A stretch of DNA of 64,000 nucleotides, taken from positions 1,612,001-1,676,000 of the forward strand of contig NW_027192659.1 in NCBI RefSeq assembly GCF_949987515.2. Reading direction: 5' to 3'. Numbering within the stretch: the stretch's first letter is position 1; every line of letters starts with the position of its first letter. Made by a program: the position numbers and the translations under genes. Of the stretch, positions 11,061 to 25,280 are shown one piece after another. Below the pieces are notes generated by a model, which was given only the letters and a program-made list of their open reading frames with translations, made no database searches and had not been told where the DNA came from. Origin of the DNA: Delphinus delphis (taxonomy: Eukaryota > Chordata > Mammalia > Artiodactyla > Delphinidae).

Positions 11061-12640
11061 ACTCACCTTTCCCCTTAAGCAAGCATAAGTTGGTTTTCTA
11101 AATTTGAGACCCTGTTCTGTTTTGGAATGCAGTTCCTGTGTAGCCAAGTTTACATTCCGTGTATTAGTGATATCTTATGATGTTTCTTTTTCTGTGTGAC
11201 TTATTTCAGTTAGAATCATCATACCTGAATCCACTCATTGTGCTGCTAAGGGCCTGATGACACAGATTTCATTGCTGAGTGATATTGCTTTGTAAGTAAA
11301 TACCACAACTTCTTTATCCATTTTTCACTTTCTGCGATGTTGAACTTGTACTGTAAACGAGGTTCTTGTAAACAGAGCCGTTCCAAACTTTGGGGTGGCT
11401 GTGTCTTTTTCATTTTAATTTCCCTAAGCTATAGGACCATAAGTGGAAGTGCCCTAGGTTCTGTTGCTTTGTTTTTTAGTTGTTTCAGGAAACACCATAC
11501 ACTTCTCCCAAGTGGTTCTTGGCAATTTACATCCCGCCCATCAGCATAACAAGGCTCCCAGTTCTCCATGGCCTGTCCTGCCTTTCTGGATTTTACCCTT
11601 TTTTCAGATGGCCCTTTTGACCGGGGGGAAGTGAGACTTCATTGTAGTGCAGATTTCCTTTGCAAGCTTGCTTGGTTGGCCAAAAAGGGCGTATGCGTTT
11701 TTTCCTGAATATATTCAGGAAAAAACGCATACGCCCTTTTTGGCCAAGTGCATCATTGTGGACGTTCTGCCTCTTTTCCTATGCTTTCAATGCAATTCCA
11801 GTCTACCTCCTGAAATCGGTTTCCTGCAATTCTGCCCCGCTTTCAAGTCCTCTTGGCAGCCTTACTTCAGTCTATTTTTGGACGATAGCTGTCATTTATA
11901 ACTCTGCAGGTTTGTGAATTACAGTGCCCCTGAGCTCCTTTCTTCAACTCGCTTTCTTGTGACCTGGCCGCAACACCGCAGGATGGCTTCAGGCCCTAAT
12001 CTGGTTCCGGCCCGGCATGCTGAGCCTTTGGTTAATTCCTCTTCCTGGTGGGAAATGAGAGTTGAATTTGCCCGTCCAGACACCTCCAGCTAGCCTCTCA
12101 TTGGTTCTCGCTATTCCTGTTCATCTTCCGCAGAAATTGCAAACTGGGCCAAACAGGAGGTTAAAGGGACTGACTCTCCAAGTCGGGAGAGTGTTAGTAA
12201 AGCGTCTGGAATGTTGCACCCGAGTACCAGGGTACGAAAACTGAGACATATTTGAACACGTCTCCCGTTCACATGGTTGATCATACTCTGGGTTCCACAT
12301 GCATGTTTTAGCTGAAGGAAGAATACCTTAAACCTGGAGAGTTGAGACCCGTGTAATGGGTACCATGCAATATGACTTCAAAGGGTCTTCATTTGCTCAC
12401 CGAACCTCTCCAATCCTATCACTGCTGCGTTTATGCCCCTGTACACACGCTTGATTCTCTTTTGGAGACATAGCAATCCATAGGTTTTAAGATACTTACT
12501 AGTCAGGTACATTCTTAGGCGTTTAATATGGGGTTTTGAGTCCGTTTCGTTGAGCAAGGAGTAGCTCTTGTCTATTCCATATTTGGCTTAAGGAACTTTA
12601 TCTGTGCTCATTTCAATCTCTGGTTTTATGCAGCACCCCA
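11061..12640. repeat. Satellite unit 8 (A-type, 1,580 bp)
   Basis: Tags GGTACGAAAA and TCCGTTTCG. Hairpin 11676-11747, perfect. Confidence 0.97.
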
Positions 12641-14220
12641 ACTCACCTTTCCCCTTAAGCAAGCATAAGTTGGTTTTCTAAATTTGAGACCCTGTTCTGT
12701 TTTGGAATGCAGTTCCTGTGTAGCCAAGTTTACATTCCGTGTATTAGTGATATCTTATGATGTTTCTTTTTCTGTGTGACTTATTTCAGTTAGAATCATC
12801 ATACCTGAATCCACTCATTGTGCTGCTAAGGGCCTGATGACACAGATTTCATTGCTGAGTGATATTGCTTTGTAAGTAAATACCACAACTTCTTTATCCA
12901 TTTTTCACTTTCTGCGATGTTGAACTTGTACTGTAAACGAGGTTCTTGTAAACAGAGCCGTTCCAAACTTTGGGGTGGCTGTGTCTTTTTCATTTTAATT
13001 TCCCTAAGCTATAGGACCATAAGTGGAAGTGCCCTAGGTTCTGTTGCTTTGTTTTTTAGTTGTTTCAGGAAACACCATACACTTCTCCCAAGTGGTTCTT
13101 GGCAATTTACATCCCGCCCATCAGCATAACAAGGCTCCCAGTTCTCCATGGCCTGTCCTGCCTTTCTGGATTTTACCCTTTTTTCAGATGGCCCTTTTGA
13201 CCGGGGGGAAGTGAGACTTCATTGTAGTGCAGATTTCCTTTGCAAGCTTGCTTGGTTGGCCAAAAAGGGCGTATGCGTTTTTTCCTGAATATATTCAGGA
13301 AAAAACGCATACGCCCTTTTTGGCCAAGTGCATCATTGTGGACGTTCTGCCTCTTTTCCTATGCTTTCAATGCAATTCCAGTCTACCTCCTGAAATCGGT
13401 TTCCTGCAATTCTGCCCCGCTTTCAAGTCCTCTTGGCAGCCTTACTTCAGTCTATTTTTGGACGATAGCTGTCATTTATAACTCTGCAGGTTTGTGAATT
13501 ACAGTGCCCCTGAGCTCCTTTCTTCAACTCGCTTTCTTGTGACCTGGCCGCAACACCGCAGGATGGCTTCAGGCCCTAATCTGGTTCCGGCCCTGCATGC
13601 TGAGCCTTTGGTTAATTCCTCTTCCTGGTGGGAAATGAGAGTTGAATTTGCCCGTCCAGACACCTCCAGCTAGCCTCTCATTGGTTCTCGCTATTCCTGT
13701 TCATCTTCCGCAGAAATTGCAAACTGGGCCAAACAGGAGGTTAAAGGGACTGACTCTCCAAGTCGGGAGAGTGTTAGTAAAGCGTCTGGAATGTTGCACC
13801 CGAGTACCAGGGGAGGAAAACTGAGACATATTTGAACACGTCTCCCGTTCACATGGTTGATCATACTCTGGGTTCCACATGCATGTTTTAGCTGAAGGAA
13901 GAATACCTTAAACCTGGAGAGTTGAGACCCGTGTAATGGGTACCATGCAATATGACTTCAAAGGGTCTTCATTTGCTCACCGAACCTCTCCAATCCTATC
14001 ACTGCTGCGTTTATGCCCCTGTACACACGCTTGATTCTCTTTTGGAGACATAGCAATCCATAGGTTTTAAGATACTTACTAGTAAGGTACATTCTTAGGC
14101 GTTTAATATGGGGTTTTGAGTCCATTTCGTTGAGCAAGGAGTAGCTCTTGTCTATTCCATATTTGGCTTAAGGAACTTTATCTGTGCTCATTTCAATCTC
14201 TGGTTTTATGCAGCACCCCA
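12641..14220. repeat. Satellite unit 9 (B'-type, 1,580 bp)
   Basis: AGTAAGGTAC tag, following A-type unit 8. CCCTGCATGC shared with unit 3. Hairpin 13256-13327, perfect. Confidence 0.97.
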
Positions 14221-15800
14221 ACTCACCTTTCCCCTTAAGCAAGCATAAGTTGGTTTTCTAAATTTGAGACCCTGTTCTGTTTTGGAATGCAGTTCCTGTG
14301 TAGCCAAGTTTACATTCCGTGTATTAGTGATATCTTATGATGTTTCTTTTTCTGTGTGACTTATTTCAGTTAGAATCATCATACCTGAATCCACTCATTG
14401 TGCTGCTAAGGGCCTGATGACACAGATTTCATTGCTGAGTGATATTGCTTTGTAAGTAAATACCACAACTTCTTTATCCATTTTTCACTTTCTGCGATGT
14501 TGAACTTGTACTGTAAACGAGGTTCTTGTAAACAGAGCCGTTCCAAACTTTGGGGTGGCTGTGTCTTTTTCATTTTAATTTCCCTAAGCTATAGGACCAT
14601 AAGTGGAAGTGCCCTAGGTTCTGTTGCTTTGTTTTTTAGTTGTTTCAGGAAACACCATACACTTCTCCCAAGTGGTTCTTGGCAATTTACATCCCGCCCA
14701 TCAGCATAATAAGGCTCCCAGTTCTCCATGGCCTGTCCTGCCTTTCTGGATTTTACCCTTTTTTCAGATGGCCCTTTTGACCGGGGGGAAGTGAGACTTC
14801 ATTGTAGTGCAGATTTCCTTTGCAAGCTTGCTTGGTTGGCCAAAAAGGGCGTATGCGTTTTTTCCTGAATATATTCAGGAAAAAACGCATACGCCCTTTT
14901 TGGCCAAGTGCATCATTGTGGACGTTCTGCCTCTTTTCCTATGCTTTCAATGCAATTCCAGTCTACCTCCTGAAATCGGTTTCCTGCAATTCTGCCCCGC
15001 TTTCAAGTCCTCTTGGCAGCCTTACTTCAGTCTATTTTTCGACGATAGCTGTCATTTATAACTCTGCAGGTTTGTGAATTACAGTGCCCCTGAGCTCCTT
15101 TCTTCAACTCGCTTTCTTGTGAGCTGGCCGCAACACCGCAGGATGGCTTCAGGCCCTAAACTGGTTCCGGCCCGGCATGCTGAGCCTTTGGTTAATTCCT
15201 CTTCCTGGTGGGAAATGAGAGTTGAATTTGCCCGTCCAGACACCTCCAGCTAGCCTCTCATTGGTTCTCGCTATTCCTGTTCATCTTCCGCAGAAATTGC
15301 AAACTGGGCCAAACAGGAGGTTAAAGGGACTGACTCTCCAAGTCGGGAGAGTGTTAGTAAAGCGTCTGGAATGTTGCACCCGAGTACCAGGGGAGGAAAA
15401 CTGAGACATATTTGAACACGTCTCCCGTTCACATGGTTGATCATACTCTGGGTTCCACATGCATGTTTTAGCTGAAGGAAGAATACCTTAAACCTGGAGA
15501 GTTGAGACCCGTGTAATGGGTACCATGCAATATGACTTCAAAGGGTCTTCATTTGCTCACCGAACCTCTCCAATCCTATCACTGCTGCGTTTATGCCCCT
15601 GTACACACGCTTGATTCTCTTTTGGAGACATAGCAATCCATAGGTTTTAAGATACTTACTAGTCAGGTACATTCTTAGGCGTTTAATATGGGGTTTTGAG
15701 TCCATTTCGTTGAGCAAGGAGTAGCTCTTGTCTATTCCATATTTGGCTTAAGGAACTTTATCTGTGCTCATTTCAATCTCTGGTTTTATGCAGCACCCCA
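14221..15800. repeat. Satellite unit 10 (1,580 bp)
   Basis: TTTTTCGACGATAG and GAGCTGGCCG variants, both also present in units 13 and 14 (13 with GCTG). Private CAGCATAAT. Hairpin 14836-14907, perfect. Confidence 0.97.
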
Positions 15801-17380
15801 ACTCACCTTTCCCCTTAAGCAAGCATAAGTTGGTTTTCTAAATTTGAGACCCTGTTCTGTTTTGGAATGCAGTTCCTGTGTAGCCAAGTTTACATTCCGT
15901 GTATTAGTGATATCTTATGATGTTTCTTTTTCTGTGTGACTTATTTCAGTTAGAATCATCATACCTGAATCCACTCATTGTGCTGCTAAGGGCCTGATGA
16001 CACAGATTTCATTGCTGAGTGATATTGCTTTGTAAGTAAATACCACAACTTCTTTATCCATTTTTCACTTTCTGCGATGTTGAACTTGTACTGTAAACGA
16101 GGTTCTTGTAAACAGAGCTGTTCCAAACTTTGGGGTGGCTGTGTCTTTTTCATTTTAATTTCCCTAAGCTATAGGACCATAAGTGGAAGTGCCCTAGGTT
16201 CTGTTGCTTTGTTTTTCAGTTGTTTCAGGAAACACCATACACTTCTCCCAAGTGGTTCTTGGCAATTTACATCCCGCCCATCAGCATAACAAGGCTCCCA
16301 GTTCTCCATGGCCTGTCCTGCCTTTCTGGATTTTACCCTTTTTTCAGATGGCCCTTTTGACCGGGGGGAAGTGAGACTTCATTGTAGTGCAGATTTCCTT
16401 TGCAAGCTTGCTTGGTTGGCCAAAAAGGGCGTATGCGTTTTTTCCTGAATATATTCAGGAAAAAACGCATACGCCCTTTTTGGCCAAGTGCATCATTGTG
16501 GACGTTCTGCCTCTTTTCCTATGCTTTCAATGCAATTCCAGTCTACCTCCTGAAATCGGTTTCCTGCAATTCTGCCCCGCTTTCAAGTCCTCTTGGCAGC
16601 CTTACTTCAGTCTATTTTTGGACGATAGCTGTCATTTATAACTCTGCAGGTTTGTGAATTACAGTGCCCCTGAGCTCCTTTCTTCAACTCGCTTTCTTGT
16701 GACCTGGCCGCAACACCGCAGGATGGCTTCAGGCCCTAATCTGGTTCCGGCCCGGCATGCTGAGCCTTTGGTTAATTCCTCTTCCTGGTGGGAAATGAGA
16801 GTTGAATTTGCCCGTCCAGACACCTCCAGCTAGCCTCTCATTGGTTCTCGCTATTCCTGTTCATCTTCCGCAGAAATTGCAAACTGGGCCAAACAGGAGG
16901 TTAAAGGGACTGACTCTCCAAGTCGGGAGAGTGTTAGTAAAGCGTCTGGAATGTTGCACCCGAGTACCAGGGGAGGAAAACTGAGACATATTTGAACACG
17001 TCTCCCGTTCACATGGTTGATCATACTCTGGGTTCCACATGCATGTTTTAGCTGAAGGAAGAATACCTTAAACCTGGAGAGTTGAGACCCGTGTAATGGG
17101 TACCATGCAATATGACTTCAAAGGGTCTTCATTTGCTCACCGAACCTCTCCAATCCTATCACTGCTGCGTTTATGCCCCTGTACACACGCTTGATTCTCT
17201 TTTGGAGACATAGCAATCCATAGGTTTTAAGATACTTACTAGTCAGGTACATTCTTAGGCGTTTAATATGGGGTTTTGAGTCCATTTCGTTGAGCAAGGA
17301 GTAGCTCTTGTCTATTCCATATTTGGCTTAAGGAACTTTATCTGTGCTCATTTCAATCTCTGGTTTTATGCAGCACCCCA
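15801..17380. repeat. Satellite unit 11 (1,580 bp)
   Basis: First of five consecutive units (11-15) with GTTTTTCAGTTG. GAGCTGTTCC is a lost CpG shared with unit 13. Hairpin 16416-16487, perfect. Confidence 0.97.
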
Positions 17381-18960
17381 ACTCACCTTTCCCCTTAAGC
17401 AAGCATAAGTTGGTTTTCTAAATTTGAGACCCTGTTCTGTTTTGGAATGCAGTTCCTGTGTAGCCAAGTTTACATTCCGTGTATTAGTGATATCTTATGA
17501 TGTTTCTTTTTCTGTGTGACTTATTTCAGTTAGAATCATCATACCTGAATCCACTCATTGTGCTGCTAAGGGCCTGATGACACAGATTTCATTGCTGAGT
17601 GATATTGCTTTGTAAGTAAATACCACAACTTCTTTATCCATTTTTCACTTTCTGCGATGTTGAACTTGTACTGTAAACGAGGTTCTTGTAAACAGAGCCG
17701 TTCCAAACTTTGGGGTGGCTGTGTCTTTTTCATTTTAATTTCCCTAAGCTATAGGACCATAAGTGGAAGTGCCCTAGGTTCTGTTGCTTTGTTTTTCAGT
17801 TGTTTCAGGAAACACCATACACTTCTCCCAAGTGGTTCTTGGCAATTTACATCCCGCCCATCAGCATAACAAGGCTCCCAGTTCTCCATGGCCTGTCCTG
17901 CCTTTCTGGATTTTACCCTTTTTTCAGATGGCCCTTTTGACCGGGGGGAAGTGAGACTTCATTGTAGTGCAGATTTCCTTTGCAAGCTTGCTTGGTTGGC
18001 CAAAAAGGGCGTATGCGTTTTTTCCTGAATATATTCAGGAAAAAACGCATACGCCCTTTTTGGCCAAGTGCATCATTGTGGACGTTCTGCCTCTTTTCCT
18101 ATGCTTTCAATGCAATTCCAGTCTACCTCCTGAAATCGGTTTCCTGCAATTCTGCCCCGCTTTCAAGTCCTCTTGGCAGCCTTACTTCAGTCTATTTTTG
18201 GACGATAGCTGTCATTTATAACTCTGCAGGTTTGTGAATTACAGTGCCCCTGAGCTCCTTTCTTCAACTCGCTTTCTTGTGACCTGGCCGCAACACCGCA
18301 GGATGGCTTCAGGCCCTAATCTGGTTCCGGCCCGGCATGCTGAGCCTTTGGTTAATTCCTCTTCCTGGTGGGAAATGAGAGTTGAATTTGCCCGTCCAGA
18401 CACCTCCAGCTAGCCTCTCATTGGTTCTCGCTATTCCTGTTCATCTTCCGCAGAAATTGCAAACTGGGCCAAACAGGAGGTTAAAGGGACTGACTCTCCA
18501 AGTCGGGAGAGTGTTAGTAAAGCGTCTGGAATGTTGCACCCGAGTACCAGGGGAGGAAAACTGAGACATATTTGAACACGTCTCCCGTTCACATGGTTGA
18601 TCATACTCTGGGTTCCACATGCATGTTTTAGCTGAAGGAAGAATACCTTAAACCTGGAGAGTTGAGACCCGTGTAATGGGTACCATGCAATATGACTTCA
18701 AAGGGTCTTCATTTGCTCACCGAACCTCTCCAATCCTATCACTGCTGCGTTTATGCCCCTGTACACACGCTTGATTCTCTTTTGGAGACATAGCAATCCA
18801 TAGGTTTTAAGATACTTACTAGTCAGGTACATTCTTAGGCGTTTAATATGGGGTTTTGAGTCCATTTCGTTGAGCAAGGAGTAGCTCTTGTCTATTCCAT
18901 ATTTGGCTTAAGGAACTTTATCTGTGCTCATTTCAATCTCTGGTTTTATGCAGCACCCCA
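17381..18960. repeat. Satellite unit 12 (1,580 bp)
   Basis: GTTTTTCAGTTG variant, otherwise close to the local consensus. Hairpin 17996-18067, perfect. Confidence 0.97.
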
Positions 18961-20540
18961 ACTCACCTTTCCCCTTAAGCAAGCATAAGTTGGTTTTCTA
19001 AATTTGAGACCCTGTTCTGTTTTGGAATGCAGTTCCTGTGTAGCCAAGTTTACATTCCGTGTATTAGTGATATCTTATGATGTTTCTTTTTCTGTGTGAC
19101 TTATTTCAGTTAGAATCATCATACCTGAATCCACTCATTGTGCTGCTAAGGGCCTGATGACACAGATTTCATTGCTGAGTGATATTGCTTTGTAAGTAAA
19201 TACCACAACTTCTTTATCCATTTTTCACTTTCTGCGATGTTGAACTAGTACTGTAAACGAGGTTCTTGTAAACAGAGCTGTTCCAAACTTTGGGGTGGCT
19301 GTGTCTTTTTCATTTTAATTTCCCTAAGCTATAGGACCATAAGTGGAAGTGCCCTAGGTTCTGTTGCTTTGTTTTTCAGTTGTTTCAGGAAACACCATAC
19401 ACTTCTCCCAAGTGGTTCTTGGCAATTTACATCCCGCCCATCAGCATAACAAGGCTCCCAGTTCTCCATGGCCTGTCCTGCCTTTCTGGATTTTACCCTT
19501 TTTTCAGATGGCCCTTTTGATCGGGGGGAAGTGAGACTTCATTGTAGTGCAGATTTCCTTTGCAAGCTTGCTTGGTTGGCCAAAAAGGGCGTATGCGTTT
19601 TTTCCTGAATATATTCAGGAAAAAACGCATACGCCCTTTTTGGCCAAGTGCATCATTGTGGACGTTCTGCCTCTTTTCCTATGCTTTCAATGCAATTCCA
19701 GTCTACCTCCTGAAATCGGTTTCCTGCAATTCTGCCCCGCTTTCAAGTCCTCTTGGCAGCCTTACTTCAGTCTATTTTTCGACGATAGCTGTCATTTATA
19801 ACTCTGCAGGTTTGTGAATTACAGTGCCCCTGAGCTCCTTTCTTCAACTCGCTTTCTTGTGAGCTGGCTGCAACACCGCAGGATGGCTTCAGGCCCTAAT
19901 CTGGTTCCGGCCCGGCATGCTGAGCCTTTGGTTAATTCCTCTTCCTGGTGGGAAATGAGAGTTGAATTTGCCCGTCCAGACACCTCCAGCTAGCCTCTCA
20001 TTGGTTCTCGCTATTCCTGTTCATCTTCCGCAGAAATTGCAAACTGGGCCAAACAGGAGGTTAAAGGGACTGACTCTCCAAGTCGGGAGAGTGTTAGTAA
20101 AGCGTCTGGAATGTTGCACCCGAGTACCAGGGGAGGAAAACTGAGACATATTTGAACACATCTCCCGTTCACATGGTTGATCATACTCTGGGTTCCACAT
20201 GCATGTTTTAGCTGAAGGAAGAATACCTTAAACCTGGAGAGTTGAGACCCGTGTAATGGGTACCATGCAATATGACTTCAAAGGGTCTTCATTTGCTCAC
20301 CGAACCTCTCCAATCCTATCACTGCTGCGTTTATGCCCCTGTACACACGCTTGATTCTCTTTTGGAGACATAGCAATCCATAAGTTTTAAGATACTTACT
20401 AGTCAGGTACATTCTTAGGCGTTTAATATGGGGTTTTGAGTCCATTTCGTTGAGCAAGGAGTAGCTCTTGTCTATTCCATATTTGGCTTAAGGAACTTTA
20501 TCTGTGCTCATTTCAATCTCTGGTTTTATGCAGCACCCCA
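18961..20540. repeat. Satellite unit 13 (1,580 bp)
   Basis: GTTTTTCAGTTG, TTTTTCGACG, GAGCTGGCTG, and GAACACATC shared only with unit 14. Private GAACTAGTAC at about 19241. Hairpin 19576-19647, perfect. Confidence 0.97.
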
Positions 20541-22120
20541 ACTCACCTTTCCCCTTAAGCAAGCATAAGTTGGTTTTCTAAATTTGAGACCCTGTTCTGT
20601 TTTGGAATGCAGTTCCTGTGTAGCCAAGTTTACATTCCGTGTATTAGTGATATCTTATGATGTTTCTTTTTCTGTGTGACTTATTTCAGTTAGAATCATC
20701 ATACCTGAATCCACTCATTGTGCTGCTAAGGGCCTGATGACACAGATTTCATTGCTGAGTGATATTGCTTTGTAAGTAAATACCACAACTTCTTTATCCA
20801 TTTTTCACTTTCTGCGATGTTGAACTTGTACTGTAAACGAGGTTCTTGTAAACAGAGCCGTTCCAAACTTTGGGGTGGCTGTGTCTTTTTCATTTTAATT
20901 TCCCTAAGCTATAGGACCATAAGTGGAAGTGCCCTAGGTTCTGTTGCTTTGTTTTTCAGTTGTTTCAGGAAACACCATACACTTCTCCCAAGTGGTTCTT
21001 GGCAATTTACATCCCGCCCATCAGCATAACAAGGCTCCCAGTTCTCCATGGCCTGTCCTGCCTTTCTGGATTTTACCCTTTTTTCAGATGGCCCTTTTGA
21101 CCGGGAGGAAGTGAGACTTCATTGTAGTGCAGATTTCCTTTGCAAGCTTGCTTGGTTGGCCAAAAAGGGCGTATGCGTTTTTTCCTGAATATATTCAGGA
21201 AAAAACGCATACGCCCTTTTTGGCCAAGTGCATCATTGTGGACGTTCTGCCTCTTTTCCTATGCTTTCAATGCAATTCCAGTCTACCTCCTGAAATCGGT
21301 TTCCTGCAATTCTGCCCCGCTTTCAAGTCCTCTTGGCAGCCTTACTTCAGTCTATTTTTCGACGATAGCTGTCATTTATAACTCTGCAGGTTTGTGAATT
21401 ACAGTGCCCCTGAGCTCCTTTCTTCAACTCGCTTTCTTGTGAGCTGGCCGCAACACCGCAGGATGGCTTCAGGCCCTAATCTGGTTCCGGCCCGGCATGC
21501 TGAGCCTTTGGTTAATTCCTCTTCCTGGTGGGAAATGAGAGTTGAATTTGCCCGTCCAGACACCTCCAGCTAGCCTCTCATTGGTTCTCGCTATTCCTGT
21601 TCATCTTCCGCAGAAATTGCAAACTGGGCCAAACAGGAGGTTAAAGGGACTGACTCTCCAAGTCGGGAGAGTGTTAGTAAAGCGTCTGGAATGTTGCACC
21701 CGAGTACCAGGGGAGGAAAACTGAGACATATTTGAACACATCTCCCGTTCACATGGTTGATCATACTCTGGGTTCCACATGCATGTTTTAGCTGAAGGAA
21801 GAATACCTTAAACCTGGAGAGTTGAGACCCGTGTAATGGGTACCATGCAATATGACTTCAAAGGGTCTTCATTTGCTCACCGAACCTCTCCAATCCTATC
21901 ACTGCTGCGTTTATGCCCCTGTACACACGCTTGATTCTCTTTTGGAGACATAGCAATCCATAGGTTTTAAGATACTTACTAGTCAGGTACATTCTTAGGC
22001 GTTTAATATGGGGTTTTGAGTCCATTTCGTTGAGCAAGGAGTAGCTCTTGTCTATTCCATATTTGGCTTAAGGAACTTTATCTGTGCTCATTTCAATCTC
22101 TGGTTTTATGCAGCACCCCA
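20541..22120. repeat. Satellite unit 14 (1,580 bp)
   Basis: Shares GAACACATC and TTTTTCGACG with unit 13. Private CCGGGAGGAAG. Hairpin 21156-21227, perfect. Confidence 0.97.
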
Positions 22121-23700
22121 ACTCACCTTTCCCCTTAAGCAAGCATAAGTTGGTTTTCTAAATTTGAGACCCTGTTCTGTTTTGGAATGCAGTTCCTGTG
22201 TAGCCAAGTTTACATTCCGTGTATTAGTGATATCTTATGATGTTTCTTTTTCTGTGTGACTTATTTCAGTTAGAATCATCATACCTGAATCCACTCATTG
22301 TGCTGCTAAGGGCCTGATGACACAGATTTCATTGCTGAGTGATATTGCTTTGTAAGTAAATACCACAACTTCTTTATCCATTTTTCACTTTCTGCGATGT
22401 TGAACTTGTACTGTAAACGAGGTTCTTGTAAACAGAGCCGTTCCAAACTTTGGGGTGGCTGTGTCTTTTTCATTTTAATTTCCCTAAGCTATAGGACCAT
22501 AAGTGGAAGTGCCCTAGGTTCTGTTGCTTTGTTTTTCAGTTGTTTCAGGAAACACCATACACTTCTCCCAAGTGGTTCTTGGCAATTTACATCCCGCCCA
22601 TCAGCATAACAAGGCTCCCAGTTCTCCATGGCCTGTCCTGCCTTTCTGGATTTTACCCTTTTTTCAGATGGCCCTTTTGACCGGGGGGAAGTGAGACTTC
22701 ATTGTAGTGCAGATTTCCTTTGCAAGCTTGCTTGGTTGGCCAAAAAGGGCGTATGCGTTTTTTCCTGAATATATTCAGGAAAAAACGCATACGCCCTTAT
22801 TGGCCAAGTGCATCATTGTGGACGTTCTGCCTCTTTTCCTATGCTTTCAATGCAATTCCAGTCTACCTCCTGAAATCGGTTTCCTGCAATTCTGCCCCGC
22901 TTTCAAGTCCTCTTGGCAGCCTTACTTCAGTCTATTTTTCGACGATAGCTGTCATTTATAACTCTGCAGGTTTGTGAATTACAGTGCCCCTGAGCTCCTT
23001 TCTTCAACTCGCTTTCTTGTGACCTGGCCGCAACACCACAGGATGGCTTCAGGCCCTAATCTGGTTCCGGCCCGGCATGCTGAGCCTTTGGTTAATTCCT
23101 CTTCCTGGTGGGAAATGAGAGTTGAATTTGCCCATCCAGACACCTCCAGCTAGCCTCTCATTGGTTCTCGCTATTCCTGTTCATCTTCCGCAGAAATTGC
23201 AAACTGGGCCAAACAGGAGGTTAAAGGGACTGACTCTCCAAGTCGGGAGAGTGTTAGTAAAGCGTCTGGAATGTTGCACCCGAGTACCAGGGGAGGAAAA
23301 CTGAGACATATTTGAACACGTCTCCCGTTCACATGGTTGATCATACTCTGGGTTCCACATGCATGTTTTAGCTGAAGGAAGAATACCTTAAACCTGGAGA
23401 GTTGAGACCCGTGTAATGGGTACCATGCAATATGACTTCAAAGGGTCTTCATTTGCTCACCGAACCTCTCCAATCCTATCACTGCTGCGTTTATGCCCCT
23501 GTACACACGCTTGATTCTCTTTTGGAGACATAGCAATCCATAGGTTTTAAGATACTTACTAGTCAGGTACATTCTTAGGCGTTTAATATGGGGTTTTGAG
23601 TCCATTTCGTTGAGCAAGGAGTAGCTCTTGTCTATTCCATATTTGGCTTAAGGAACTTTATCTGTGCTCATTTCAATCTCTGGTTTTATGCAGCACCCCA
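22121..23700. repeat. Satellite unit 15 (1,580 bp)
   Basis: GCCCATCCAG shared with unit 16 and ACACCACAGG, both lost CpGs. Hairpin 22736-22807 has one mismatch (CCCTTATTGG), a change seen again in units 25 and 28. Confidence 0.97.
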
Positions 23701-25280
23701 ACTCACCTTTCCCCTTAAGCAAGCATAAGTTGGTTTTCTAAATTTGAGACCCTGTTCTGTTTTGGAATGCAGTTCCTGTGTAGCCAAGTTTACATTCCGT
23801 GTATTAGTGATATCTTATGATGTTTCTTTTTCTGTGTGACTTATTTCAGTTAGAATCATCATACCTGAATCCACTCATTGTGCTGCTAAGGGCCTGATGA
23901 CACAGATTTCATTGCTGAGTGATATTGCTTTGTAAGTAAATACCACAACTTCTTTATCCATTTTTCACTTTCTGCGATGTTGAACTTGTACTGTAAACGA
24001 GGTTCTTGTAAACAGAGCCGTTCCAAACTTTGGGGTGGCTGTGTCTTTTTCATTTTAATTTCCCTAAGCTATAGGACCATAAGTGGAAGTGCCCTAGGTT
24101 CTGTTGCTTTGTTTATTAGTTGTTTCAGGAAACACCATACACTTCTCCCAAGTGGTTCTTGGCAATTTACATCCCGCCCATCAGCATAACAAGGCTCCCA
24201 GTTCTCCATGGCCTGTCCTGCCTTTCTGGATTTTACACTTTTTTCAGATGGCCCTTTTGACCGGGGGGAAGTGAGACTTCATTGTAGTGCAGATTTCCTT
24301 TGCAAGCTTGCTTGGTTGGCCAAAAAGGGCGTATGCGTTTTTTCCTGAATATATTCAGGAAAAAACGCATACGCCCTTTTTGGCCAAGTGCATCATTGTG
24401 GACGTTCTGCCTCTTTTCCTATGCTTTCAATGCAATTCCAGTCTACCTCCTGAAATCGGTTTCCTGCAATTCTGCCCCGCTTTCAAGTCCTCTTGGCAGC
24501 CTTACTTCAGTCTATTTTTGGACGATAGCTGTCATTTATAACTCTGCAGGTTTGTGAATTACAGTGCCCCTGAGCTCCTTTCTTCAACTCGCTTTCTTGT
24601 GACCTGGCCGCAACACCGCAGGATGGCTTCAGGCCCTAATCTGGTTCCGGCCCGGCATGCTGAGCCTTTGGTTAATTCCTCTTCCTGGTGGGAAATGAGA
24701 GTTGAATTTGCCCATCCAGACACCTCCAGCTAGCCTCTCATTGGTTCTCGCTATTCCTGTTCATCTTCCGCAGAAATTGCAAACTGGGCCAAACAGGAGG
24801 TTAAAGGGACTGACTCTCCAAGTCGGGAGAGTGTTAGTAAAGCGTCTGGAATGTTGCACCTGAGTACCAGGGGAGGAAAACTGAGACATATTTGAACACG
24901 TCTCCCGTTCACATGGTTGATCATACTCTGGGTTCCACATGCATGTTTTAGCTGAAGGAAGAATACCTTAAACCTGGAGAGTTGAGACCCGTGTAATGGG
25001 TACCATGCAATATGACTTCAAAGGGTCTTCATTTGCTCACCGAACCTCTCCAATCCTATCACTGCTGCGTTTATGCCCCTGTACACACGCTTGATTCTCT
25101 TTTGGAGACATAGCAATCCATAGGTTTTAAGATACTTACTAGTCAGGTACATTCTTAGGCGTTTAATATGGGGTTTTGAGTCCATTTCGTTGAGCAAGGA
25201 GTAGCTCTTGTCTATTCCATATTTGGCTTAAGGAACTTTATCTGTGCTCATTTCAATCTCTGGTTTTATGCAGCACCCCA
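23701..25280. repeat. Satellite unit 16 (1,580 bp)
   Basis: Private GTTTATTAG and CACCTGAGTACC; GCCCATCCAG shared with unit 15. Hairpin 24316-24387, perfect. Confidence 0.97.
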
